Shown piece by piece: positions 44,216 to 53,931 of a stretch of 64,000 nucleotides of DNA. The notes under the pieces are model-generated. The model made no database searches, was not told the origin of the DNA, and worked only from the letters and a program-made list of their open reading frames with translations. This DNA comes from Paenibacillus silvisoli. Its GTDB lineage: Bacteria; Bacillota; Bacilli; Paenibacillales; Paenibacillaceae. The first letter of the stretch is position 1. Every line of letters starts with the position of its first letter. The translations under genes and the position numbers were made by a program. The stretch lies in contig NZ_CP133017.1 in assembly GCF_030866765.1 (NCBI RefSeq), forward strand, positions 4,198,001 through 4,262,000. Direction: 5' to 3'.

Positions 44216-44763
44216 GGTTCATTTCTCCCTATATCCGACTCAGAAACTGCGACCGGCGCAAGACGCGCCTCACTGCCGGCCGGTACTATAATGACATCTT
44301 CGCCGAGCATGACCTCTTCGGCCGATTCCGGTGCTGGAAGCCACTTGCGCCCTTCCAAAATATCCGCTATGAAACCGTCGGTCAGCTCGTATCCTACTAT
44401 TTGTGTACCCTGTATTTGGTCAAAATAAACATCGGATACACGTCCAAGTTGCTCGCCATCCACCGTGATGACTGGCAAATCCTTCAACCGGATCGATCCG
44501 GTATGAAAGGAACGCATAATGTCGGCCTGCTTCGTCTTTCTCACGGATGCTTCATTCATTATGATGACGGCATCCTCGCCGCAAACCATCACTTCGTTCC
44601 AGAGCACTGCCTTGATCGCAGTCAGAAACCGTCTGCCGGCGTCCAAGATGATGCCGCCAAGCTGCCAATGCTCGTCGAACCATGCATCCTTCACATGTCC
44701 GACTTGCTTGCCGCCGCTCATCTCGATGACGGGCAATCCAATCAAATGCTGTAAACGCAACAA
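44212..44763 (-). CDS. PRC-barrel domain protein, YrrD-like
   Basis: A 183-residue protein with two PRC-barrel repeats: LIGLPVIEMSGGKQVGHVKDAWFD (about 7-30) and LPVITVDGEQLGRVSDVYFDQIQG (about 95-118). The second ends in IADILEGRKWLP. PRC barrels occur in ribosome maturation factors and photosynthetic centres. The Bacillus counterpart is YrrD, function unknown, in nearly the same chromosomal place. The start is uncertain: a TTG at 44763 lies 11 bases after GGAGG. The gap to iscS2 is 15 bp, so both belong to one operon. Confidence 0.82.
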   Translation of the reverse strand: MLRLQHLIGLPVIEMSGGKQVGHVKDAWFDEHWQLGGIILDAGRRFLTAIKAVLWNEVMVCGEDAVIIMNEASVRKTKQADIMRSFHTGSIRLKDLPVITVDGEQLGRVSDVYFDQIQGTQIVGYELTDGFIADILEGRKWLPAPESAEEVMLGEDVIIVPAGSEARLAPVAVSESDIGRNEP

Positions 44764-44778
44764 GTTAGGCAGAGCCTC

Positions 44779-45933
44779 CTAGGCATTAGTACGAACACGG
44801 GCCATAAAGGTTGCAACTTTTTTCGCGGCCAGTTCGAGTTCCTCCATAGTATTTCCCAACCCGAAGCTAAACCGAACAGCAGATGCTTGTCTTTCTTGCG
44901 AAAAGTTCATCGCCTGAAGCACATAAGAAGGTTCGAGCGCCCCAGCCGTGCAGGCGGAGCCGCCTGAAGCCGCAATGCCGGCCAAATCCAGGTTCATCAA
45001 CATGGACTCGGTGCCGACGCCGATGAAGCTCATATTCAAGATGTGCGGTGCGTAGTTCGAAGGATGTCCGTTCACGACGATGCCTTCCGCGCCAACGATT
45101 TCGCGCATGCGCTCTATCCAAGTATAACGAAGCTGCTCCAAAAAAGGTTTCCGCTCCGCGAGTGAATTCACAGAAAGTTCAAACGCTTTGGCAAAACCGA
45201 CGATGCCTGCGACATTTTCGGTGCCCGCGCGGCGTTTGCGTTCCTGCGAGCCGCCGTATTGAATCGGCTCGACCGCCGTTCCTTTGCGGATATACAACGC
45301 GCCGACGCCTTGCGGACCATTGATTTTGTGCGAGGAGAAGCTCATCAAATCAACGGGAAGCTGACGTACGTCAATCGCTAGAACGCCCAGCGCCTGGACG
45401 GCATCGACATGCAAGAGCACGCTTTTAGACCGGGCGAGTTCACCGATCTCTTCAATCGGTTGAATCGTTCCGGTCTCATTGTTGACATACATGATACTGA
45501 TTAGCGCCGTATCCGACTCGATTGCCCGCTCCACGTCCGCCGGATTGACGATGCCATGCTCGTCCACCGGAACGATCGTGACGCGAAAGCCTTCGCGTTC
45601 AAGCGCTTCGCAGCTCTGGAGCACAGCGTGATGCTCCGTCGCCGACGTTATGATATGGGATTTGCCTTGTTTGCGGGCAGCTCGCGCTGCGCCGATAAGC
45701 GCGGCGTTGTCGCTTTCGGTTCCCCCGCCTGTAAACACGAGCTCGCCGGCGGTGCAGCCGATGCCATGCGCAATCGTATCGCGCGAGCGGTTCAGCAGCT
45801 GCCTGACGGCGCGTCCGAAGCTGTGCGTGCTGGAAGGGTTGCCGTACGTGCCGGTCATGACCTCCAACATCGCCTTTGCCGCCTCAGGGTTCATGGGTGA
45901 AGAAGCCGCATGATCATAGTAAACTCGATCCAT
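44779..45933 (-). CDS. Cysteine desulfurase, IscS2/YrvO type
   Basis: A 384-residue PLP enzyme that takes sulfur from cysteine for tRNA 2-thiolation. It begins VYYDHAASSPMNPEA. The PLP Lys lies in SFSSHKINGPQG, and the catalytic Cys is in ASGGSACTAGALEPSY. Its position between cymR and mnmA marks the Bacillus YrvO branch, which delivers sulfur directly to MnmA. The frame is open to 46035; the ATG at 45933 has AAGGATG upstream and is used. No IscU or SufU lies near. Confidence 0.92.
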   Translation of the reverse strand: MDRVYYDHAASSPMNPEAAKAMLEVMTGTYGNPSSTHSFGRAVRQLLNRSRDTIAHGIGCTAGELVFTGGGTESDNAALIGAARAARKQGKSHIITSATEHHAVLQSCEALEREGFRVTIVPVDEHGIVNPADVERAIESDTALISIMYVNNETGTIQPIEEIGELARSKSVLLHVDAVQALGVLAIDVRQLPVDLMSFSSHKINGPQGVGALYIRKGTAVEPIQYGGSQERKRRAGTENVAGIVGFAKAFELSVNSLAERKPFLEQLRYTWIERMREIVGAEGIVVNGHPSNYAPHILNMSFIGVGTESMLMNLDLAGIAASGGSACTAGALEPSYVLQAMNFSQERQASAVRFSFGLGNTMEELELAAKKVATFMARVRTNA

Positions 45934-45946
45934 TATGCAATCATCC

Positions 45947-46366
45947 TTAAATATAGAACATATAGGAGTCTTTAGGCTCCTCTTCTTTGAACGATACGAG
46001 ATCCGCCAGCGTCGTGGAATCCAGCACTTCGGCAATGCTGTCGCGGATTCTCAGCCACAGATGGCGCTTTGCCGGATCATCCTCTTCGGTGAAATCGACC
46101 GGAGAAATCGGCCCTTCCAAAATTCGGATGACGTCGCCGGACGTAATCTCCTGCGGATCGCGCGACAAAATATAACCGCCGTAAGCGCCGCGGATGCTCT
46201 TCACCAGTCCTGCGTTGCGCAAAGGAGCGATGAGCTGCTCCAGATAATGTTCCGACAAATGATTTCGTTCCGCGATGCTTTTTAGCGACGTGGGTCCTTC
46301 CCCGAACTTTGCTGCAAGCTCCATCATAATGGTTAGACCGTAACGGCCTTTGGTTGAAATTTTCAA
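45947..46366 (-). CDS. cymR: Rrf2-family cysteine regulator CymR
   Basis: A 139-residue winged-helix protein almost identical in form to Bacillus CymR: MKISTKGRYGLTIMMELAAKF, EHYLEQLIAPLRNAGLVKSIR and the ending DSYMFYI. It has no Cys, so it does not carry the IscR-type cluster. CymR represses cysteine and methionine uptake genes, and its DNA binding depends on CysK. A TTG start at 46366 following AGAGGTGTTGCAG gives the family N-terminus. It lies 13 bp before iscS2 in the same operon. The divergent mnmA begins 238 bp away. Confidence 0.94.
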   Translation of the reverse strand: MKISTKGRYGLTIMMELAAKFGEGPTSLKSIAERNHLSEHYLEQLIAPLRNAGLVKSIRGAYGGYILSRDPQEITSGDVIRILEGPISPVDFTEEDDPAKRHLWLRIRDSIAEVLDSTTLADLVSFKEEEPKDSYMFYI

Positions 46367-46455
46367 CTGCAACACCTCTTCCCGGGCTAAACTAAATATT
46401 ATTAAAAGGCTGGAGCATTCATCGTTTACAATTCATGGTATTCCCATATCATATC

Positions 46456-46467
46456 TATGTTAACATA
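46456..46467. promoter_or_regulatory. 12-bp palindrome in the cymR-mnmA gap
   Basis: TATGTTAACATA is a perfect inverted repeat midway between the divergent cymR and mnmA starts. It may be an operator, but it does not match the known CymR consensus clearly. The position is suggestive only. Confidence 0.35.
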
Positions 46468-46537
46468 CCCGGAGGCCAATATGTTGAAAAAACGTTGACA
46501 CTTTCATGAAAATCCGTTGCAAGTTATGTTACAATAG

Positions 46538-47704
<1,167 letters not shown>

Positions 47705-47706
47705 AA

Positions 47707-47810
47707 CAAGGTGAATCGAGCTTCGCCGTCCTAAAGGTGGCGAAGCTCGGTTCATTCCGGAGAATTCTAAGCTGATTTATTAACGTGAAACATATAAATT
47801 CTTAGAATTT
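47707..47810. repeat. Dispersed 104-bp two-hairpin repeat, copy B
   Basis: Aligns without gaps to 4299-4402. The left hairpin has a perfect ten-base stem, GAGCTTCGCC/GGCGAAGCTC. In copy A the stem bases differ yet pair, so the structure is conserved. The right half has AATTCTAAG/CTTAGAATT. It begins three bases after the mnmA stop, and a separate terminator follows at 47814. Confidence 0.85.
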
Positions 47811-47813
47811 AAT

Positions 47814-47850
47814 AAAGGGCATTCGCTATTAAAGCGAATGCCCTTTCGTT
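47814..47850. terminator. Strong bidirectional terminator after mnmA
   Basis: AAAGGGCATTCGCT and AGCGAATGCCCTTT form a perfect 14-base stem with a five-base loop. The adjoining A and T bases allow both mnmA and the opposed gene at 47861 to end here. Confidence 0.9.
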
Positions 47851-47860
47851 ATGATTGCGG

Positions 47861-49249
47861 TTAGCCTGTTTCTGCCTGCAGCTCGACGTCCTGCACTTCT
47901 TCCTCGCTGCTCTGCCTGCGGATGACGATTCTGGATATTCGAAGATGATCGGTCTCTTCGATCACGAATTCGAAGCCGTCCGGATGCGTCACTCGCATGC
48001 CTTTGGTCGGCGGGTTCTCGATCTGCGCGTACATCCAGCCGCCGATCGTATCGTAGTCGTCGCTCTCGATCTCCAAGCCGAAGTAGCTGTTCACTTCCTC
48101 AATCAGCATTTTGCCGTTGATGGAGTGCGATTGATCTTCCCGCGGCTCGATATCGGGACGCTCTTCATCGAATTCGTCCTGAATTTCCCCGACGATCTCT
48201 TCCATGATGTCTTCCAGCGTAACGAGACCGGAAGTACCGCCGTACTCGTCGATGAGGATGGCGATCTGCGTCTTCTTCTTCTGCATCAGCTTCAGCAGCG
48301 TGCTGATATGCATCGAATCCGGCACGGTCGTCATCGGGCGGGTAATCGCGCGAATATCGTTTAGACCTTGGTGGGTCACTTTCAGCAAATCCTTAATGTG
48401 GACAAAGCCGATGATGTTGTCCTTGTCGCCATCGCAAACCGGATAGCGAGTGTGCATTTCTTTCAGCGCAATGGCTTGGTTCTCGTCGAACGTCAGATCT
48501 GCGTACAAACAGGTCATTTCAGTCCGAGGAATCATAATTTCCCTTGCGTGCGTCTCGGCAAAATCAAATATATTATCGACAAGCGTGAGCTCCGTATTGT
48601 CTATGAGACCGGACTTGTGACTTTCTTTCATCAAAATGCGGATCTCTTCCTCGGTATGGGCAGATTCATGCTCTGCCGCAGGTTCGATACCGACTTTCTT
48701 CAGCATCCAGTTGGCCGTGCCATTAAGCAGGAAGATGAACGGGTACATAATCTTGTGGAAAGCGATAAGCGGCATCGCGGTCCACAGTGTGACCGACTCG
48801 GCTTTGCGGATCGCAAAGGTTTTGGGAGCAAGCTCCCCGAGCACGATATGCAAAACCGTAATAATCGAAAACGCGATAATAAATGCGACCGTATGAATGG
48901 CTACAGGATTAAAATGCAATTTGTGCAATAGCGGTTCAATGATCGACGCGATTGCCGGTTCACCGACCCAGCCAAGTCCAAGCGACGCAAGCGTAATGCC
49001 AAGCTGACATGCCGACAGATAAGCATCCAAATTGCCTGTTAACCTCGATGCGAACCGGGCGCGCCGATTGCCGTCCAGTACAAGCGAGTCAATCCGGCTG
49101 CTTCTCACCTTCACCATCGCGAATTCTGCAGCAACGAAAAATCCGTTCAAAAATACGAGCACTGCAATCAAGATGAGATTTAACAATATGGGTAACGGGT
49201 CACTACTCAACGATTCCCTGCCAGCCGCACGCGCGACGGACAGGTGCAC
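47861..49249 (-). CDS. Hemolysin/CNNM-CorC-like transporter-associated protein
   Basis: About 450-462 residues. A DUF21/CNNM membrane part (about residues 20-215, FLNGFFVAAEFAMVKVRSSRID) is followed by two CBS repeats (TRYPVCDGDKDNIIGFVHIKDLL and a second with QIAILIDEYGGTSGLVTLEDIMEEIVGEI) and a CorC_HlyC domain at the end. Relatives are Mg2+-related exporters. The start is unclear: a strong AAGGAGG lies directly against the GTG at 49249, too close to serve it. A TTG at 49210 with AGGGA upstream is possible. Confidence 0.88.
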   Translation of the reverse strand: MHLSVARAAGRESLSSDPLPILLNLILIAVLVFLNGFFVAAEFAMVKVRSSRIDSLVLDGNRRARFASRLTGNLDAYLSACQLGITLASLGLGWVGEPAIASIIEPLLHKLHFNPVAIHTVAFIIAFSIITVLHIVLGELAPKTFAIRKAESVTLWTAMPLIAFHKIMYPFIFLLNGTANWMLKKVGIEPAAEHESAHTEEEIRILMKESHKSGLIDNTELTLVDNIFDFAETHAREIMIPRTEMTCLYADLTFDENQAIALKEMHTRYPVCDGDKDNIIGFVHIKDLLKVTHQGLNDIRAITRPMTTVPDSMHISTLLKLMQKKKTQIAILIDEYGGTSGLVTLEDIMEEIVGEIQDEFDEERPDIEPREDQSHSINGKMLIEEVNSYFGLEIESDDYDTIGGWMYAQIENPPTKGMRVTHPDGFEFVIEETDHLRISRIVIRRQSSEEEVQDVELQAETG

Positions 49250-49446
49250 CTCCTTCTCGGCCTTGAAATTATAAAAAATCGTTATAATACTAGATTAGTC
49301 GATGTAACAACGTCGCGTCAAATGCCGTCATCCCACCTTCTGGCCCGTATTCGCGGTTTTAGTTATGTTTATTCTATAAAGGTCGGCCTTTATGCGCTAT
49401 TTTCTAGCTCCTGCTTACGTTTTTGAGCCATCTGACGCGAATTTCG

Positions 49447-50751
49447 TCATTTTCGGCGTTCCTGGTTCTGTCGGATTTTGTCCTCCATCCCCTGATTTGT
49501 CGCCTGATAGAACGTTTTCTTGGCGATTCGTTCGGGCAAATAAGCTTGTTTGACATAATGGCCCGGATAATCATGCGGATATTTATAACCTACATGGCCA
49601 AGCCGCTCGGCACCGCTGTAATGCGTGTCCCGCAAATGATGCGGTACTTCGGCCGAGCCGATATGCTCGATCGTTTGCATGACGTTGCCGATCGCGATCG
49701 CCGCCGCGTTCGATTTCGGGCTTTCAACGGCGAACAGAATCGCTTGGGTAATGTTGTACTTCGCTTCCGGCCAGCCGATTTTGTGGTACGCATCCATCGC
49801 CGTTACGGCTTGTACCATCGCTTGCGGATTCGCCAGCCCGATATCCTCGCTGCATGCGACGATCAGGCGGCGTATAAACGTCATCGGATCCATGCCCAGC
49901 TTCTCGACCGCGTATAGAAACCAGAACAAGGCGGCGTCGCTGGAGCCTCGAACGCTCTTGTGAAACGCGGACAAGACGTCGTACTGCGTCGACTCGTCCG
50001 CGCGGATGGTCGGCTTGCGGATCGATTCCTCGGCAACCGCAAGCGTGACGTGGACGGAGCCGTCCGGCTGCGACGGCGTCGTGACGGCGGCCAGCTCGAG
50101 CGCATTCAAGGCGCGGCGGATATCCCCGCCCGCCATCGAGGCGATATGCTGCAGCGCCTCCTCTTCGACGCGCAGGTCCATAAAGCCAAGGCCGCGATCA
50201 CGATCGCTGAGCGCGCGCCGCATCGCCGTCAGTGCATCCTCGCGCGTCAGAGCGTGCAGCTGGAACAGCGTCGAGCGGGACAGAAGCGCCCCGTTCACAT
50301 AGTGGAACGGATTTTCCGTCGTTGCTCCGATGAAGATAATAACGCCCTGCTCTACTGCTGGCAGCAACGCATCCTGGCGCGACGAGTTGAAACGATGGAC
50401 CTCGTCGAGAAAAAGGATCGTTTTGCGGCCGTACATGTTTTTCGTCATCCGCGCTTGCTCGATCACTTCCCTGACGTCCTTCACCGACGCATCCACGGCG
50501 TTCAGCTTCACGAAATCGCCTTGCGTGCGCTTCGAAATGATGTGCGCGAGCGTCGTCTTCCCGCAGCCCGGAGGCCCATACAGCAGGATCGACGCAATCT
50601 GATCCGCTTCAATCGCCCTGCGAAGCAGCTTGCCAGGACCGACGATGTCGGACTGGCCGATATATTCTTCAATGGTTTGAGGCCGCATGCGATCGGCCAG
50701 CAGCTTCGCTCTCGGCGCCTGCTCCTCATTCTGGTATGTAAATAAATCCAT
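49447..50751 (-). CDS. rarA: Replication-associated recombination ATPase RarA
   Basis: A 434-residue AAA+ ATPase (MgsA/WRNIP1 family, Bacillus YrvN). Walker A is LLYGPPGCGKTTLAHI, and Walker B is TILFLDEVHRF. Sensor 1 lies in GATTENPFHYVN, and lid and tetramer domains follow (about residues 230-420). The protein acts at stalled forks together with RecA and SSB. The frame is open far upstream to 51147; the ATG at 50751 gives the usual length and has AAAGGA upstream. The mntH terminator lies between it and mntH. Confidence 0.94.
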   Translation of the reverse strand: MDLFTYQNEEQAPRAKLLADRMRPQTIEEYIGQSDIVGPGKLLRRAIEADQIASILLYGPPGCGKTTLAHIISKRTQGDFVKLNAVDASVKDVREVIEQARMTKNMYGRKTILFLDEVHRFNSSRQDALLPAVEQGVIIFIGATTENPFHYVNGALLSRSTLFQLHALTREDALTAMRRALSDRDRGLGFMDLRVEEEALQHIASMAGGDIRRALNALELAAVTTPSQPDGSVHVTLAVAEESIRKPTIRADESTQYDVLSAFHKSVRGSSDAALFWFLYAVEKLGMDPMTFIRRLIVACSEDIGLANPQAMVQAVTAMDAYHKIGWPEAKYNITQAILFAVESPKSNAAAIAIGNVMQTIEHIGSAEVPHHLRDTHYSGAERLGHVGYKYPHDYPGHYVKQAYLPERIAKKTFYQATNQGMEDKIRQNQERRK

Positions 50752-50808
50752 ATGGCACACGTTCCTTTCCCGCCTATCATAGCACACTAGCACACACGTT
50801 CGCCATGC

Positions 50809-50846
50809 AAAAAGACCTTCACCGGAATCATCGGAGAAGGTCTTCT
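50809..50846 (-). terminator. Terminator of mntH
   Basis: AAGACCTTC..CCG and CGG..GAAGGTCTT pair on minus around a seven-base loop, followed by a T-run, about 18 bases after the mntH stop. Confidence 0.85.
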
Positions 50847-50864
50847 TGTTTGGGTTACGGCCAG

Positions 50865-52211
50865 TTAGCCGAAAAATGTTTGGTACAGCAAGTAGATGTT
50901 CAGCGCGGCAATGACGATCGCAACCGTCCAAGCAACCAGCTTGAGCCATAGCGGATTCGCGAACCGGCCCATCTTCTCCTTGTCGCTCGTAAATTTCACG
51001 AGCGGGATAACCGCGAACGAAAGCTGAAGCGACAGGATGACCTGACTCAAAATAAGCAACTGGGCCGTCCCGCTCGGTCCGTACAGCCAAGTGACGATGA
51101 CCGCCGGGATGATGGCGATCATCCGCGTGATCAGCCGTCTTAGCCATGGAGCAAGCCGGATGTTCAGGAAGCCCTCCATGACGATTTGACCTGCCAGCGT
51201 TCCGGTCAGCGTGGAGTTCTGGCCGGCGGCCAGCAGCGCGACGCCGAACAGGATGCTCGCCGCGGTCGTGCCTAGCATCGGCGCAAGCAAATGGTAAGCT
51301 TCGTCGATTTCAGCCACGCCGGTGTTGCCTGACGAATGGAAGGTTGCCGCGGCGATAATCAGGATCGCCGCATTGATGAACAAAGCAAAGAATAAAGCGA
51401 TGGATGAATCCCAAGTCGCGTATTTAATCGCCTGACGCTTGCCAAGCTCGGTCTGATCGAATTGACGCGTTTGCACGATCGAGGAATGCAGGTACAAATT
51501 GTGCGGCATAACGGTAGCGCCGAGAATACCGATCGCAATGTACAGCATCGCCGGGTTCGTGACGATTTCCGCGCTTGGCACGAAGCCTTTCATCACTTCG
51601 CCGACTTGCGGCTGCGACCAGAAAATTTCAATCAGGAAGCAGCCGCCGATCGTGGCGATCAGCACGATAACGAGCGCCTCTATATAGCGAAAGCCTTTAT
51701 TTTGCAGCAGTAGCACGAGCAGGACGTCCAGCACGGTGATGATGACGCCCGCGATGAGCGGGATGCCGAATAACAGATTCAGCGCGATTGCCGATCCGAT
51801 GACCTCGGCGAGATCGCAAGCGGCTATGGCGAGCTCGCAGAGTACCCACAGCGTCATCGCTACGGGCTTGCTGTAGTGGTCCTTACAGGCTTGAGCCAAA
51901 TCCCGCCCGGTTACGATGCCAAGCTTGCCGGCCAGCGCTTGCAGCAGCATCGCCATCAGGTTCGACAGCAGAATGACCGACAGCAGCGTGTAGCCAAACA
52001 TGGAGCCGCCCGCCAAATCCGTCGCCCAGTTGCCCGGGTCCATGTAACCGACGGCGACAAGATAGCCAGGTCCGGCAAAAGCTAGAAACTTACGGAACCA
52101 CGAACCGGTTTTCGGTATTTTTAGCGAACGATATACTTCTGGCAGCGAATTTTGGGTCCGGGTATGGCGCCAGCCCTTCTCTTGCACGATAGGTGCCGAT
52201 TGATCACTCAT
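50865..52211 (-). CDS. mntH: Nramp-type divalent metal transporter
   Basis: A 448-residue transporter with about 11 helices that imports Mn2+ with protons. The metal site in helix 1 is in [18 protein letters not shown] (Asp-Pro-Gly-Asn), with [14 protein letters not shown] in helix 6. The Met of helix 6 selects for transition metals. [13 protein letters not shown] is another conserved block. The ATG at 52211 follows GAGGTGAGAACA. It stands as a single gene with a promoter and an MntR-type box, which suggests repression by manganese. Confidence 0.93.
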   Translation of the reverse strand: MSDQSAPIVQEKGWRHTRTQNSLPEVYRSLKIPKTGSWFRKFLAFAGPGYLVAVGYMDPGNWATDLAGGSMFGYTLLSVILLSNLMAMLLQALAGKLGIVTGRDLAQACKDHYSKPVAMTLWVLCELAIAACDLAEVIGSAIALNLLFGIPLIAGVIITVLDVLLVLLLQNKGFRYIEALVIVLIATIGGCFLIEIFWSQPQVGEVMKGFVPSAEIVTNPAMLYIAIGILGATVMPHNLYLHSSIVQTRQFDQTELGKRQAIKYATWDSSIALFFALFINAAILIIAAATFHSSGNTGVAEIDEAYHLLAPMLGTTAASILFGVALLAAGQNSTLTGTLAGQIVMEGFLNIRLAPWLRRLITRMIAIIPAVIVTWLYGPSGTAQLLILSQVILSLQLSFAVIPLVKFTSDKEKMGRFANPLWLKLVAWTVAIVIAALNIYLLYQTFFG

Positions 52212-52292
52212 TGTTCTCACCTCTTATTAACATCCATGAACCTACATACTTCTTACAAATATGCAGCGTTAAAAGCATTGTTTCCTATTTTC

Positions 52293-52320
52293 ATTGTACA
52301 CCCCCAAAAAAGTTTGTCAA
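52293..52320 (-). promoter_or_regulatory. Sigma-A promoter of mntH
   Basis: TTGACA (52320-52315) and TACAAT (52298-52293) on minus are 16 bases apart, about 75 bases before the mntH start. Confidence 0.75.
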
Positions 52321-52327
52321 AGGCAAC
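52312..52327. promoter_or_regulatory. Probable MntR operator
   Basis: The minus strand reads GTTGCCTTTGACAAAC, which fits eleven of sixteen positions of the MntR box as I recall it (TTTGCCTTAAGGAAAC). It covers the -35 of mntH, and longer AAAAGTT/AACTTTT arms extend the symmetry on both sides. Confidence 0.65.
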
Positions 52328-52357
52328 TTTTGTTGATGAGGACAACACCTGCGGCGT

Positions 52358-52399
52358 AAAAAAGCCCGGAAGCTGCAGAATACCTGCATTTCCGGGCTT
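52358..52399 (-). terminator. Terminator of the YdeI-like gene
   Basis: AAGCCCGGAA and TTCCGGGCTT form the outer stem with inner CTGCAG pairing. Six T residues follow on minus, about 12 bases after the stop. Confidence 0.88.
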
Positions 52400-52411
52400 A
52401 TCAACTAAATT

Positions 52412-53074
52412 TTATGCGTTCGGTTTATCCGACGGCCGCTTCAGCTTCAGCAGCAGCTTGTCGGCCATTTCTTGAATCCGCTTCGCGCGCGTCACTTCCT
52501 GCTTCGCCTCGTTGATCCAGCGGATATATTCTTTGCGGTGCGACGGTGCCAACGAAGCAAAGTATTCCGCAGCTTCCGGCTTAGCGGCGAGCGCGGCGGT
52601 TACATCGTCAGGGACGACGATTTCCTTGCTCAGCGGCGCCGTCGGCCGGCCGATCTCAGCCGCGCGGCTGGCGCGGGCGCTCGTCTGAGCCGCTCCTACG
52701 GGGCGGAAACGCATCGCGGACCACGTATCGTCGACGGAAACGAGCGATACGCCCTCCCAGCCTTCTTCCTTCACGACTTTCCAGCCGCGGTCGCGGTTGA
52801 TGTCCGTGCGGATTTTGGACGTGCCTTTCGGGTAGCAAATCCAAAGCAAGCCATCGCGTTTGACGGCCTTGAGCGCTTTCGAAGCATGTTCGTTCAAGCT
52901 TGCGATATCCTTCGCGAACAGCATGACGAAATCATACGTGCCCGCGTCCATCTCATCGAATTTCGGCTGGTCCTCCAAGCCGAGCTCCTCCAAGTACGAC
53001 GGCTCAGGCTCTTCCATAACGGCCGCGCGCATGTCGAGCGACAGGCGCAGCTTGTTTACGAGTTCTGCGTTCAT
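52412..53074 (-). CDS. YdeI/OmpD-associated (OmdA)-like protein
   Basis: A 220-residue protein. The first 120 residues (FVMLFAKDIASLNEHASKALKA, DGLLWICYPKGTSKI, DRGWKVVKEEGWEGVSLVSVDDTWSAMRFRP) resemble the DUF3052 pattern. The C-terminal 85 (PDDVTAALAAKPEAAEYF and SHRKEYIRWINEAK) are the YdeI/OmdA helical domain, found in bacteriocin- and stress-protection proteins. A joint name is not established. Its ATG overlaps the tcdA stop (ATGA). A terminator at 52358 ends it before mntH. Confidence 0.75.
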   Translation of the reverse strand: MNAELVNKLRLSLDMRAAVMEEPEPSYLEELGLEDQPKFDEMDAGTYDFVMLFAKDIASLNEHASKALKAVKRDGLLWICYPKGTSKIRTDINRDRGWKVVKEEGWEGVSLVSVDDTWSAMRFRPVGAAQTSARASRAAEIGRPTAPLSKEIVVPDDVTAALAAKPEAAEYFASLAPSHRKEYIRWINEAKQEVTRAKRIQEMADKLLLKLKRPSDKPNA

Positions 53075-53826
53075 ACCGGTTGTCCTCCCTTAGCTAGCAA
53101 ATCTTTCACGGCTACGCTGACCATGATCAGGCCGGCGACCGGCGGAACGAACGCGTTGCTCGCAGGCGGCTGCTGCGCTTTGCGGATTTCCGGCGCGTTG
53201 TCGGGCACGATTCGCTGCGTGACGTCCACGCGCGGCTTCATCGGCTCTTCGGTCGAGAAGACGACCTTCACGCCTTTCTTGATGCCTTCTTTACGCAATT
53301 TCTGGCGCACGACGCGCGCGATCGGGTCCATCGACGTCTTGGAGATGTCCGCGACCTGGAACTTGGACGGATCCATTTTGTTCGCGGCGCCCATGCTGGA
53401 GACGATCGGAATGTTCCGCTCCAAACATTGCTTGATCAGATGGATTTTGTACGCGATCGTATCCGATGCGTCGAGCACGTAATCGAGCGGGTACTCGAAC
53501 AGCTTCTCGTAGGTTTCTTCCGTATAAAACATCCGGAGCGACACGGCATCGCACTCCGGGTTGATCAATTTAATGCGATCGCGCATGAGATCGGCCTTCG
53601 GTTGGCCGACGGTCGTCGTCAGCGCATGGATTTGACGGTTAATGTTCGTAATATCCACGACATCCTTGTCAATCAGGATGATGCGGCCTACGCCGGTACG
53701 CGCCAGCGCTTCCGCGGCGATCGAGCCGACGCCGCCGATTCCGAGCACCGCTACCGTGCTGCCTTTCATGATTTCGAGTCCTTCCGGACCGATGGCCAGC
53801 TCCGTGCGGGAAAATTGGTGCAGCAT
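53071..53826 (-). CDS. tcdA: tRNA threonylcarbamoyladenosine dehydratase TcdA
   Basis: A 251-residue E1-like enzyme (Bacillus YrvM) that turns t6A37 of tRNA into its cyclic form, using ATP. The adenylate site is VAVLGIGGVGSIAAEALARTGVG, followed by IDKDVVDITNINRQIHALTTTVG with the conserved Asn and Arg. SMGAANKMDPSKF and the C-terminal ASNAFVPPVAGLIM fit the family. It follows aspS by about 105 bp. The ATG start at 53826 follows AGAGGTGTG. Confidence 0.92.
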   Translation of the reverse strand: MLHQFSRTELAIGPEGLEIMKGSTVAVLGIGGVGSIAAEALARTGVGRIILIDKDVVDITNINRQIHALTTTVGQPKADLMRDRIKLINPECDAVSLRMFYTEETYEKLFEYPLDYVLDASDTIAYKIHLIKQCLERNIPIVSSMGAANKMDPSKFQVADISKTSMDPIARVVRQKLRKEGIKKGVKVVFSTEEPMKPRVDVTQRIVPDNAPEIRKAQQPPASNAFVPPVAGLIMVSVAVKDLLAKGGQPV

Positions 53827-53876
53827 GTCTTAAACACACCTCTTGGCTTAGTTTTTAGAGTTCCTCTATGTAACGA

Positions 53877-53924
53877 AAAGAATCCGGCTTTCGTCCGCAT
53901 CGCTGCGTGCGAAAGCCGGTATTC
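53877..53924 (-). terminator. Terminator of hisS-aspS
   Basis: AATCCGGCTTTCG and CGAAAGCCGGTATT pair around a GC-rich loop, followed on minus by TTTT, eight bases after the aspS stop. Confidence 0.75.
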
Positions 53925-53931
53925 TGCAAAA

